Below, piece after piece: positions 23,198 through 34,927 of a DNA stretch of 64,000 nt. Every line of letters begins with the position of its first letter. Position 1 is the stretch's first letter. The stretch covers positions 60,513,028 to 60,577,027 of the forward strand of contig OY776129.1 in the NCBI GenBank assembly GCA_963675135.1, given 5' to 3'. This DNA is from Galeopsis tetrahit (Eukaryota > Streptophyta > Magnoliopsida > Lamiales > Lamiaceae). The notes below the pieces were generated by a model. That model was not told the origin of the DNA. It worked only from the letters and a program-made list of their open reading frames with translations, and did not search any database. The translations under genes and the position numbers were made by a program.

Positions 23198-24202
23198 GCT
23201 GCAACGGGCTAGCAGCTGACGAATGCCCATTATCAATTGCAGTTCATTTATTTTGAGTAATGTTAGTATGTTAATTCTTGGGCGGTTATTAATTATTGGG
23301 GCATGGAATATTAATTAGAAGGTATTATTGAGTAATTTTTTTTTTCCAAGAATCGATATTATTGAGTAGTTAGTTTGTTAGTATATGCATATTTTGTGGA
23401 GATATTGAATCCCCATATATAGGAGTGGAAACTACAGTATGTAAATAAAAAAAGTAATAGCAATTATCGCAAATATTAATTTGCAACCTTCGTTGTTGCC
23501 GGCCTGAGTCGGAGATTCGTCGTCGGAATCGTGTTTTCGAATTTTTGGAGATAAATTTATAAATGTTCCTGTAATGTTGTCTGAATTCGCAAAAGGTTCT
23601 ATAACTTTTTACTTGATTAATTGTAGTCCTTTTGTCTTAATTTTAGTCCTTTGAATCTAATTCCAATCATATTAATCCAATTTAATCCTTAACACCGGAT
23701 AGAATATCTATATTTTAGATGGCAATTATTTATTTATTTATTTATTGACAATTTTAACACATAATGTGTTTTGAATAGAAATAAGAGTGATATATATATT
23801 TAATACAAAATTTTAATACACATTTATTTATAATTAAATATACATAATTATATAAAATTTTTAATTTAATCTTTTTCTATGTTCTATTTTACCAAATATT
23901 TATTTATATTCAAATATGTATAATTTTATCAAAATCTTAATTTTATCTTTTTTTTTTTATATATAATCAAATATATAATTCCGCGTGTTCATTTAAACTA
24001 AAAAAAAAAGGATAAATTGATTTCAATGAAATAAATTAAAACATAAGTTACATATTAATACACACATATATATGCAATTATCATCTAATATAAAAAAATT
24101 AAAATTCTAGTAATATTTAGTCTTTCATAATTTTAAATTATTTTTAAGTTGATCTTATGTATTTTTAGTCCTCCAAACAGCTTATGTGTTTGATGATATG
24201 TA

Positions 24203-24704
24203 CTCCCTCCGTCCGCCTATAAGTGTTACTCCCTCCGTCCCGTAATTACTTGCACACTTTCCTTATTGGGACGTCCCAAAATTACTTGCACACTCTTTAT
24301 ATGTAAAATTGTAAATACCCCACAAAATTAATAACCTCACAACATCATTTTATTTTCAAATTTGTCACTCCTTTTTTCCATACATTTCACTTTACACATC
24401 ATCAAATTCACTTTACACATCATCAAATTACCTAAAATACCCCTCCTTTATCTTACATCATCAACTACTAAATCTACTTTTCTTAAACAACGTGCTGGTC
24501 AAACCGTGCAAGTAATCTTGGGACGGAGGGAGTACGTTACTTTTTGGCACAGAGATTAAGAAAAGTGATTAAATAATAGATATAGTACAAGTGATGTGAT
24601 TGAGAGAGGAGAGAGATAGAGAGAAAAAGTAAGATATAAAGTGAAGTGTAAAAAAAAGTACTTACCAAAAAAAGTATGAGAAGTTTATAGGCGGACGGAG
24701 GGAG
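24203..24704. mobile_element. Outer Stowaway MITE (split by another)
   Basis: Ends ctccctccgtccgcctataa / ttataggcggacggagggag with TA on both sides (24201-24202, 24705-24706). The same family, inverted, is at 53508-53740. It is split by the inner MITE at 24229-24532. Confidence 0.92.
24229..24532. mobile_element. Inner Stowaway MITE
   Basis: Ends ctccctccgtcccgtaatta / taatcttgggacggagggag with TA flanks (24227-24228, 24533-24534). Relatives lie at 63310-63461 (half) and 63557-63878. Confidence 0.92.
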
Positions 24705-24956
24705 TATTAAACATACTGGGAAAAATTATTCCACGTACTACTATGATGAGTAGGATTGAAATTTGATTAAAAAGATTGAAATTGTACTGATTGAATATAA
24801 ATTGGACTTAAGGGATTGAAATCGGACTTAGAGGACTGAAATTGAGACTAAAAGGATCATAATTGAAATTAAAAGGATCATAATTGACAAAATAAAAAAT
24901 TACAAAACCTTTTACCGATTGAGACAAAGTTACAGGACCCTTTGTAAATTTATCTC

Positions 24957-25548
24957 AATTTTTTTTATGGTTAATTTCTCATTCTTTACAAAATACAAAA
25001 AACCCATCACAATAAATTACTGCTTAAGAGTACGGATCCATATTAATATATCATTTCTATTTTTTTTTAGGTGAAAGTCATTTAACTTTTCTTTTGTAAA
25101 AGGTGTAGCTTGATTACTTAATTTGATTTATTTCACTACCGTTTTTTTTTCTCTCCCGTCAGCAAAGTATTGTATGAATCAATTTCATGTTGTAAAATTG
25201 ATTTTGCTATTAAAAGGTTATCACTTAAATTGGTGAAAGAGATTAATCGTAATATTAAAAGTTAACATTTAAATTATTAAAAGACATTAGTTATAAATTA
25301 TAATGCTGCTAAAGGGTATCTTTTAAATTACTGAAATGTATTAGTCGTAATACTAATACTAAAAAAAGTATTACTTAAATTATTAAGAGACATTAGTCGT
25401 AATGCTAAAAGTTACAGTATATTAATCTTATGGCTTCGATTTCATGGTGAAATCTTGTTCACACAAAATTTACTATTCTATTAAAAAATGGATTAGTTTG
25501 GCGGGATTTGGATTGTTTCATATGTGAATGATATTTGTTTTAAGGTTA
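24957..25548. other. AT-rich intergenic spacer
   Basis: No gene seen. A short motif like ttaaattattaaaagacattagt recurs loosely between 25200 and 25410. Confidence 0.5.
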
Positions 25549-26026
25549 CTAGTATTTTTCCCGTGCGGTGCACGATTTATAAATTAATAAACTTATATAA
25601 ACAATTATGTTAATAAATGATTTTTTGTATATATACAATAGTGTAAGATTTTTTTTAGGACCATCAATTTTAATATTTTATTTAAAAAATAAACGTCACA
25701 ATAATATTGAATGAAATTAAGATTTATCAAAAATAATTAATTGATCATAATTAATAAATATCAATTTTATAGAATTTTTAATAAATAATAATATTTTACA
25801 ATAATTATATTTATAGATACAAAGAAGCATATCTATAAAATAGACATAAAGATTTGATCAAGTATAATAAAAAGATAGATATGAATGATACAATATTATT
25901 ATATAGAAAAAATGAATTTTAAAAGATGATATTTTATTGGTGGGTCCCACAACAATAATATTTTACTATTACAACATTTTAGGCGGGAACTTGTCAAGGA
26001 AGCTACTATTCTATTATCTATATTTA
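25549..26026 (-). mobile_element. Helitron-type element 1 (minus)
   Basis: On the minus strand the 3' end shows a hairpin (cgtgc-acc-gcacg), a short spacer, then CTAG followed by host T at 25548. The 5' part (about 25916-26026) contains a segment around gatgatattttattggtggg shared with element 3. Non-autonomous, no Rep/helicase frame. Confidence 0.75.
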
Positions 26027-26859
26027 CTAGTAATTCTCCCGTGCGCTGCACGACGGATTATTAATTCAATGGTTGAATTTTACAAAATTTGAAGAATAAT
26101 AATACTACGTGAAATCATATCATTGATTTTATCTTATGAATGAAGCTTCAATTACATTTTTTAAAATCTATTTTCATTTATAATTATTGATGGAATATTA
26201 CTCCAGAATTTGAAAAACATTAATATAAAATGAGGTGTAATAAAATTGATATGATTGAAGAGAGTGAATAAAATGGAGTGTAGAATAATTTAAGAGTAAA
26301 AAAGGTGGAGTTATACACAAAAATAAAATGAGAATTTTTTTGTGAGACATCTATACGAAAAGATGGAAGCTTCTAACGAAATAAAGTAATTAATTAAAAT
26401 TCAATTTTATGAAATATATTCATGAAGTATCTCATACAAAATCTAACTTATACGGAGTAATTAAAATCTATATATAATCTTGGGAAACAAAATTATATGT
26501 ACAAATATACATAAATTAATTACATATATTTTTTAATAATTAAAATTTATAGGAATATACTTAATTATAAATATTTTTTAATAATTAATTTGTAATTGGA
26601 TTGTGAATAGAATAAAAAAAAGACTCAAGAAGTGATATAACCCAAAAACTAAAACAACAGGGTCTTTGCTTAAATTAAAATAAAATAAAAAAAGAGAAAA
26701 TAATTGAGTGAGGACAACTATGTTGTTTTTATATATATACGTATATAGATAATAATTGAGTGATCAATTTTGATAATGAATAAATATAGATCAATTATTG
26801 TTTTTCATTTTTTGTCATTTTCTCTCTTTCAATCACATCACTTATATTTTATTTATTAA
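26027..26859 (-). mobile_element. Helitron-type element 2 (minus)
   Basis: Minus-strand 3' end CTAG (26030-26027) is preceded by hairpin cgtgcagcgcacg. The 5' border is inferred from the abutting element 3. AT-rich, non-coding. Confidence 0.6.
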
Positions 26860-27510
26860 CTAGTATTTCTCCCGTGCGATGCACGGTTTATAAATTAATA
26901 AATTTATATAAATAATGTGATGTTAATAAATGATTTTTGTACATATACAATAGAATTAACATCATACGTGTGAATTTGGAATATTTTAAATTAAGGATTG
27001 CAAATTATTTGTCAAATCTTGTTTAACCGAACAAAAAAAATGAGTAGAAAGCATGTTTAATAGTACAAAGTAAAAAAAAAAAAAACTGATGAATACATCA
27101 TCAACAATTGTGTGAATTGAATCCTTCCAAATTAGAATCTTTCTCAATCAAGTTAACTTTTATAAAACTTAATTTCAAATCCGCCAAAGACATTGGACAG
27201 AGAGAAAGCAAATCAGAAATTAAAAACTCATAATAATTAGTTAATTTTGGGGATAATTTGTTAGAAGAAAAAATGATAAAACATACTATGGAGAAAAAAA
27301 GAATAGAAAATTACGGGAAAAATTGACCATAATTTGTTAGGGAAGAAGATTATAGAAGAGAGAATGGAGAAGAGAATGGAAGAAAGAAAAATGGATGGAG
27401 AGATGAGAGAGAAGAGAGAGAAAATGAAAATAAAGGAAGAGAGGGGAAAATAATTTTAAAAGATGATATTTTATTGGTGGGAATCAACTATCCTGTTATT
27501 ATATATCTCC
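26860..27510 (-). mobile_element. Helitron-type element 3 (minus)
   Basis: Minus-strand 3' end CTAG at 26863-26860 with hairpin ccgtgcatcgcacgg. The 5' region near 27450-27510 matches element 1 (gatgatattttattggtggg). Non-coding. Confidence 0.7.
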
Positions 27511-27766
27511 CCTATATACTAATTCTGAATCTCATTCTGCTGACCTGGCTTCTCAAAAAGCCTCCGTTTCACAATCTCTTAAATTCTGTAATTTTAATTT
27601 ATTTTTTAAAATATTTTTCTCTTTCGTCTCCCTTGCAGTTTTCTTAATTTTCTCTCTCCTTTAACTTCTCTTTTTTATTTTTATGAAACTTAATTTTCTC
27701 TTTTCTCTAACTTCTCTTTTTTATTTTTATAATTTCGCGTAATTATTTACGCGAGTCTAATACTAG
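27511..27766 (+). mobile_element. Helitron-type element 4 (plus)
   Basis: Starts near tatatactaattctgaatct and ends with hairpin cgcgtaa-ttat-ttacgcg (27736-27753), spacer, CTAG (27763-27766), then T. Confidence 0.75.
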
Positions 27767-27990
27767 TATATACTATTTCTGAATCTACTATTTCTTACGT
27801 GGCATCTCATTTTTTCTCCGTTTTCCTAATTTTATAGAGTTTTGATTTTTTTTTCTATTTTTTTTTGTAACTGTTTTTTTTTTTTTTGCAATTAACTCAT
27901 TTAATTTTAAAACTCTTTTCTTTTTCTCTCTCATCCTACCATTTTTTTGTTTTTTTTCCTATCTCGAGTAATACGCGAGTTTTGCACTAG
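27767..27990 (+). mobile_element. Helitron-type element 5 (plus)
   Basis: Begins directly after element 4 with tatatactatttctgaatc, a start like that of element 4, and ends with hairpin ctcgagtaatacgcgag, ttttgca, CTAG (27987-27990). Confidence 0.75.
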
Positions 27991-29910
27991 TCTTTACATC
28001 GTATATTTGAGAGTTTTTATCTCTCCTACGTGGCATTCTCCTTTGCCCTTTATTTTAAAATACTGCAATTCTGTGAGTTAGTTTTTTCTATTTTTAAATT
28101 TACTATTTGAAATTTATCATAAATTATTTTTTTCTCAAATAAACATAACTTCTCTAAACCGTTTTTTTTTCTCACACATAAATTGATAAAAATAACTTTT
28201 TATTCTCATAAATTGTTTTTCTTTCTCATTAACACATTTCTCTCTTTATTTTCATTTCTTGCTCTTATTCTCACTATTTCCTTCTCGCGTTCTCTTTTGC
28301 ATTTTTTTTTTCAGTTTTACTTTCTCTGAACATTTCTCTCCTATTTTTTTATTTTCTTTATGCCTCTCCGCATTCTCTCTCAAGTTTCTGCACATTTGGA
28401 TTCATTTGGGTTCATCCTCTCATATAAATGGGCGGTTAACCTAATCTATGTAAGTATATTATTTTCGAAATTTTATCTTAATTAATTTATTACTAAAATT
28501 TACTTTTATTTAAGAGGTCTATAATGCAGTATATATATGTTTTTTTTTATAAAATATTATAATTTCAGGATAAGTGGTGTCTTCAATATAAATTGAGTCT
28601 GTTTTCTCATCTCAATTTTTTTCGTTGCCAACTTCCTATGATTTCTGGTATATTTTTATATTTAATTTTTTTTGTAACGATTTTAATTTTGATAAGAATC
28701 CGTCCATTCCTAATATTCCTCACTTTTTTTCGCCCTCTTTCTCTTCTCTCAGTTAGTCCCGGTATATTCTCATCTCTTCTTCTGATGCATTTTTTTTTTT
28801 CAAGGGGTGATGTGATTTTTTGGATAATGAGTTTTACAAATTGTTGAGTTTGGTTCTCTCTCAATTTATATTTTTTTATTATTATTCAATTTCACAATAT
28901 AAATAGTGTTTGACGTATTTATTAATTAATGTTGTGTTCTTTTTGAGTTTCTGTTTTATAATGTTGATATGTAACTATTTGTGATGATTTTTTTTAGTAA
29001 TTCAATATATGATTTTTATAAGTACATAAATGTTTTATAATGTTAATATGTACACTATTTGTGATGATTTTTTTTTTAGTAATTCAATATATGATTTTTA
29101 TAAGTACATAAATTTCAAAATCTTATTTTTCTTTTCAGAGACGATTTTCTTTTTACGGTGCTTGCATTTTTTTAACCTGATATATAATTTTTATTTTTAT
29201 TGGTTTAAAATTGTCACTGAAATGTTCTAATGGATCGAACAGGGCGCAGAAATGGGAGAGAATTGAGAGAAATTTGGGGGAGAGTTGGTTACGTTTCAAA
29301 ATTCCAAAACTGAACTTTATTCATTTCTTTACCAACAATAACATTTTTTTTTTCTTGGTTCTATGGTTATTAATTCCACATTTTTTTACAATTTAGATGT
29401 GAAAAGTTTTACTTACTTATAAAATCAAAATCAAGGGTATCAACATTTTACTTATAAAATCAAAATCAAGGGTATCAACAAGGAGAAGAAAAGACATTAG
29501 TTGTCCTTGAATTTTTTTGATTGTTGGGATTTGCAATTTCTATGACCCTAAATTTATTATGAAAAATTTCTAAAGTCTAATTTATCAACGTATGAGAAAA
29601 CTAAAATATGTGTATTGTAATAAGTTCATAAAAAAATAAAGAAAGTTGAAGAGTATTATAATAAAAGATTATTTAAAAGTACATTGCTCCAATTAATTTA
29701 ATTAATATAAATATCACAAATTTCTCCAAATGTTAATCTTTTTATTGATTATCTTCTTAATTTTTTTTTTTGAATTATTATTTTAAATAATTTATATGTT
29801 GATAATAAGTTATTATTATTACATATAAATCATTAAATTAATTAAATAATATTATAATTAATTTGAATTAATTTTTTTTAATCCCGTGTATTACGCGGGT
29901 ACTGCACTAG
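27991..29910 (+). mobile_element. Helitron-type element 6 (plus)
   Basis: Begins directly after element 5 with TC (tctttacatcgtatatttga), shares the tacgtggcat motif with element 5, and ends with hairpin cccgtgtattacgcggg (29883-29899), tactgca, CTAG (29907-29910), T. The interior is T-rich with no credible gene. Internal tandem duplications of about 80 bp (28951-29112) and about 40 bp (29410-29482). Confidence 0.75.
28951..29112. repeat. Two-copy tandem duplication of about 80 bp
   Basis: A segment starting gttttataatgtt and ending tataagtacataaat is present twice in a row with few differences. Confidence 0.85.
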
Positions 29911-32246
29911 TATAGATATATTTGCAAACCTATAATGTGACACATGTCACAATCTCCTTCATTCTCTCAATCTCTCTTCTCTCTAAATTCCTTCATTTTG
30001 AAATTGCTTCATTCTTATTATTTCTATAGATTAAGTTCTAATCTAAGCCTTTGATTCTGTACAAATGATCTCAACCCTCCATTCTGATTTTTTACTCTTA
30101 TATAAACCTCAATGCCTTCTTATTTCAATCATTCAAGTTTTAATCTCTCAACTTTGTCCTCTTCGAATTCCGACGGTCAATTTTATTCCGGCTATTGGCA
30201 TAGAAAATATTCTGGCCATCCATTTTAAATCTCCCTCATTTCTCTCGATTTTGTCTTTTCCTGTAATTTTTTTTCTAGCTATTCATCAAATATTTATTCA
30301 ATTTTTTTTGTTCAAATAGCGCATCTAAAACCCAAGATTGACGATCCATTGACAAGAAGTGTCTGATATAAAATTTAAAGTCAGAAATACACAAGAAATG
30401 TACCTTTCTTTCATTTTCAGTCATCGAAAATGCACAAAAAATGTATTTTATATTTGAATTAATGTAATTAATTTCGCATGGGGATTATTTAATATTTATT
30501 TTAGAATTCAATTTATATATAACATATATGTTTGTAAGGATTCATTATAATTATTTTTATCTTATTTTTAGTGTTTTATTCTTGAAGTTAATCTAATTCT
30601 ATATACATGTATCTATACGTAGTAGAAAATATAATATTTCATCTAACATTGACTTAATTAAAAGAAATCAGTTTGTTGGAAATAGTTTATATTTTATTTA
30701 TCTCAACAAGCTATATAAACTAAAATTATATATAATGTAAACACGTCTAAATCCCCTTATATAATTATAAGACAATTAAAAATAATAGTATTTTATATAC
30801 AAGAATTAACAATTCCTATATATATAAAAAAAAAAGAATTAACAATTAAGATTGAATTAGAATTTTTATAAATTTAAATGTAACCGAATTAATAAAGTAG
30901 TAAATATTTACTTATATGTTTACATAATTATTTCCACTAATCAAGATTGCATTAATTTTTTTTTGACAACGATTGCAATAAATGTTGTATTTATATATAA
31001 ACATTTCATTTGTAATGATTTTTTATTTATTTATAGAAATTACTAAATTTAAGTGCTAACATTTAATGAAACGTTTGATTTCAAAATTATAATAATAACT
31101 GTAAAAATTTATAGAAGATTAGTGTCTTTCAATTATTTACAAAATTATGATTACAATAAAATTAATAGTATAAGAATTCAATGTTAAATAATTTTTTTGC
31201 GATTTTATATTTATGAACATTTCATTTGTAATTATAATTTTTTATTTTTTTTTGGAATTACATGTCTACATTTAATTTAGTAAATTATTGTACGTGGTCA
31301 TGTGATGTCTAATAATAATGCATGTGTGTTAATTAGGCACCATAATTGCCTAATAAACTAAATTAAATGTTTGTTTAATTGATAATCTATTATTTTGGAA
31401 TGTAGTCATTCCGTTATAAATCAATAAATTTGGATGGAAGATTAATTTGATCATAATTTTCTCATAATGTAAAGATTTCTACAATAATTATTATGACTTA
31501 AAAATTAAGAGTCTCCTCTAATGTGGCAAACTAAAATTAAGAGTCACCTTTGAATCAATTAATCTCTCTATAAATTAAAGCAATTGACTAGACAAAAACA
31601 CTTTCAACTTTATCATAAAAAATCTATAATTATACAATAATCAACGTTAATAATAAATATTCAATCATAGTCACTAAAAACACGATAATTGATTGTCTAA
31701 AATGGTTCTCAACTATTCATACAAAACAATAATGACTTTATGAAAAATAAATTATTAATTATGCATTCATATATATAATCCCAAAATTTGGGATAATTGA
31801 TTAAAGAAATCAATGTAAATGCGTACACATATACATATGTTAATAATTATCGATAACGTCAATTCATACTTACGTTAATTACAGATTAATTGGCAATTGG
31901 AGATATTTGATATTTCATCATTAGTTTAACTTAAATCAATTGAGATTTTTTTTAATAAAAGTAAACAATTATTTAATGATTTATTTATTATATAGTTTAT
32001 AATTATTTAAATCTAATCTAAATATTACCCACTCCGTCTGTTTTATAATAAATTTTATAGGTAGATGGACATGCATATTAAGAAAGTGCAATAATTAGTG
32101 AAATTTTAATTTGATGAGTAATTTTGTAAAATTTTATGTATAAAGTAAATAAATGAGTTGACTTTTGAGTATGTGTGAATAAAAAATAATAGTACGTATT
32201 TATATAAAATTGATCGAGGATATTGTAAGGATAGAGTTTATAATTA
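29911..32246. other. Long AT-rich intergenic region
   Basis: About 2.3 kb with no recognisable gene, inverted repeat or element border. A pyrimidine-rich patch at 29940-30310 contains open frames but no family similarity. Confidence 0.55.
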
Positions 32247-32709
32247 GTTGGGACCTAAATACTAACAGGTCGCGGGCTAGACGAGCCACTAATGATCTTC
32301 GATATATTTTTTTTTTAAAATAACTAATTTCAATTGTCTAATACTCCCTCCGTCCACGAAAAGTAGTCCCATTTGACACATATTCTTTGTCCACCAAATG
32401 TAGTCCCATGCACTTTATGGAAACTATCACCCTTCAACTATCACTTAATTACTCAATTTGCCATCAACTTTATTCCTAAACAATCACTTTATTCACAATG
32501 GACCCCACAATACCCTATAATACCCTTACTTTATCTACTTTATGTACCATTTTCTTAAAACTTGTGCCCCATCCCCATGTCCCTACTTTTCATGGATGGA
32601 GGGAGTAATAAAAATATAATAGTTGGAACCTAAATCCTAAATGTCGCGGGCTAGATGAGCCACTAATAATTTCGCTAATTTTTTTTAAAAATAACTAATT
32701 TCAATTGTA
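32247..32709. repeat. Duplicated ~95-bp block flanking a MITE
   Basis: A block around gtcgcgggctaga-gagccactaat occurs at 32247-32340 and again at about 32613-32709 in the same orientation, with the Stowaway MITE at 32344-32605 between the copies. Confidence 0.8.
32344..32605. mobile_element. Stowaway-type MITE
   Basis: Ends ctccctccgtccacgaaaag / cttttcatggatggagggag with TA flanks at 32342-32343 and 32606-32607. Non-coding. Confidence 0.9.
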
Positions 32710-33317
32710 AAACAATAAAAATAATTAAATAAACAATATTTCTTCAAATATGAATTGTGAAGTGTGTGTTTTAATTATTTATGCCGTGTTACAGAAGTAT
32801 TAGATTAAAAATCAAATAAAATTGTGAGTTCCTTTAAGATGTATCCCCTTTTTTTCTTATTGAAACTCAATTGAGTAAATATTGTAAAAAAAAAAACTTG
32901 AAGTGAAAACTTTAATATCACTTTAACAAATTTATATATTTCCTATTGTTGCATTAAAGTTAAATCAATTTAAGGGTTGTAAATTTTATTTATTGATTCA
33001 TATACTCAAAATAAAATAATGAGTTGTTGAGTTTTCTTTTTTATAATGATATTTAATTTTTTTACTTCAATTTAGGTTTTTTTTTTTTAATCGACTAGCG
33101 TGCTGGTTCGGTAGACCAGTGAGTTGGCCCGTTTAACGCACATGCTAATCGATTTGAGTCAAATTTTTTTAATTTTAAACAGTTTTATCCTACCATTTGA
33201 CAAACCTAGCCCTGCATTTATTATCGCTAATTGGGTTAACCCATTAGCATAGTCCTGATAAACATTTATAAATTCAATAGAATAAATTATATTCGAAATA
33301 ATTTAATTCTTGAATAG

Positions 33318-33355
<38 letters not shown>

Positions 33356-33404
33356 ATGCATATAAACTGTTTCAATAGTTAGACTAATCTTTGTATGATT
33401 TTAA
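32710..33404. other. AT-rich spacer with an (AT)n microsatellite
   Basis: No gene seen. A pure (AT) run spans about 33320-33352. Confidence 0.6.
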
Positions 33405-34830
33405 GGGGGGTGTATTCAATTGAGATTCTGTTGGATTTTTTTGGACTTTTAAAATCTGGGGGTATTCAATCCGGACTTTTAAAAGTCTTTCAAAATTTTG
33501 AGGTATTCAATACGGATTTTAAAAAGTCTTTAAAAATCTTTAGATATTCAACAATCTATGGATTTTAATACTCTATGGATTTCGTTGGATTCTCCTTCAA
33601 AAATATAAATAAATTTCACTATTCAAAATCTCTTCTAAAAACTAGAGATTTCGGTGGATTCTCTCGGAAGGCCCTGAAAGAGAAGAAAAAAAAAATTTGT
33701 TGTTCTTCTAACAAAATTTCAAAGTCTCATTCGAAAGCACATACATAATTCGAACCACAAAATCCTAAACAACCCTCTTCTTCAAACAAAATAATATCAA
33801 GAAACGTAACTATGTTCTTCAATAAGCATCACAGATTCTTCACCATCATTATTATAGTGAAAAAGATTACATCTCTATATTTTAAAATTATGTTCTCTCT
33901 TTAAAAATTATAGTATATCCTTAAGATCTCAAGAACATTTATTCACGATCTTAAAGTTAGCACGTGGGGTTCGATATCATCTAAAAGATTTTGGTGGTCA
34001 AAGTCGTTACCCCATAAATGCAATTGAGTTATTCAATCTTCACGAGAGATTTTTTGGTATTTTCAAATCGTCATTCACAATTTTCAAAACCCACCTCTGT
34101 TCCCATTTCAAAGCAGAGTTATTTCAAACACATGCAGAGTTAGTATTGGCTGGATTACATAACTTTCTTCGGAAAGAATGTCATGAATTTTCAATCGAAT
34201 ATGAAGAAGATCAAGATTCACCACATCTCGACATGGAAGAGAAAATTTGGAATTGCTTTCTCAAAGCTAATTACAACACAGAACTGAAGCCGAACCGTGG
34301 AAATGAAGATGAGAATAATAATTTTTTTTTTTTTGAACTAACCATTTCAAACACAAGCAGAGTTAGTATTGGCTGGATTACATAACTTTCTTCGAAAAGA
34401 TTTTCAATCGAATATGAAGAAGATCAAGATTCACCACATCTCGACATGGAAGAGAAAATTTGGAATTGCTTTCTCAAAGCCAATTACAACACAGAACTGA
34501 AGCCGAACCGTGGAAATGAAGATGAGAATAATAATTTTTTTTTGAACTAATATATTTTTGGTATTTTTTCTAAATAATTTAGATAATTTTTTTTATATAC
34601 AAGTGTGTTCGATATACGTTTGCATCCATAGTTTTAGGGGCGTAGTTTATGGAAATCCATGTAAATTAATAAAAAAATGTGTATTTTAAAATCCTATCAA
34701 ATCTATGAAAATCCATATAAATCAATAAAAAAGTCAGTCAAACTCTGCATAAAGTCTATGGATTTTCTAAATCCACTGACTTTTTAAAGTCCAAAAAAAT
34801 CCAACAGAATCTCAATTGAATACACCCTCC
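33405..34830 (+). mobile_element. PIF/Harbinger-type non-autonomous element
   Basis: Ends ggggggtgtattcaattgag and ctcaattgaatacaccctcc are near-perfect inverted repeats that extend inwards through the gattctgttggattt region. Both sides carry TAA (33402-33404, 34831-34833), a TWA-type TSD as in PIF/Harbinger. It holds a remnant of a transposase C-terminus that is duplicated internally. Confidence 0.88.
34122..34548 (+). pseudogene. Duplicated transposase C-terminal remnant
   Basis: The frame LAGLHNFLRKECHEFSIEYE (about 34146 onward) resembles the ALHNFLRKE end of Harbinger-type DDE transposase/ALP1-like proteins. No start codon or catalytic core is present. The block of about 215 bp is tandemly repeated (about 34122-34338 and 34344-34548); the second copy has a short deletion after the FLRK position. 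Confidence 0.65.
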
Positions 34831-34927
34831 TAAATTTGTGTGATATAATGATTCATGATAATATCAAACAAAATATGCAAATATATATATATACTTTTTA
34901 AAAAATAAAATAATTTTATATATTAAT

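Larger units (their letters stand above)
20640..23546 (+). mobile_element. Internally deleted Ty3/gypsy-type LTR element with nested inserts
   Basis: Two direct repeats, about 20645-20890 and 23261-23546, share long identical runs (tatgcatattttgtggagat; aatttgcaaccttcgtt) and act as 5' and 3' LTRs. The left one is followed by an attggtgcttaatttcattgag leader and a gag start; ccttgaggacaaggatgctgg near 22850 and gagtaa before 23261 look like the 3' internal end. Protease, reverse transcriptase and integrase are all missing, so this is a deletion derivative. It carries a Mutator-like MITE (21557-22792) and a hAT MITE (22933-23197). Confidence 0.75.
23548..24956. mobile_element. Foldback/Mutator-like element carrying nested Stowaway MITEs
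   Basis: Ends gagataaatttataaatgttc and ggaccctttgtaaatttatctc are inverted. The flanks aatttttg and aatttttt suggest an 8-bp TSD at the outer edge of the gypsy 3' LTR. The arms continue inwards (agtccttttgtcttaatttt against aggatcataattgac). Non-coding. Confidence 0.7.

Noticed and set aside
28259..29396. Several Phe/Leu/Ile-rich open frames in the largest Helitron-type element
   Set aside because: They are translations of T-rich sequence with no start context, domain or conservation signal visible.
30065..30319. 84-aa hydrophobic plus-strand frame
   Set aside because: Pyrimidine-rich low-complexity translation without gene context.
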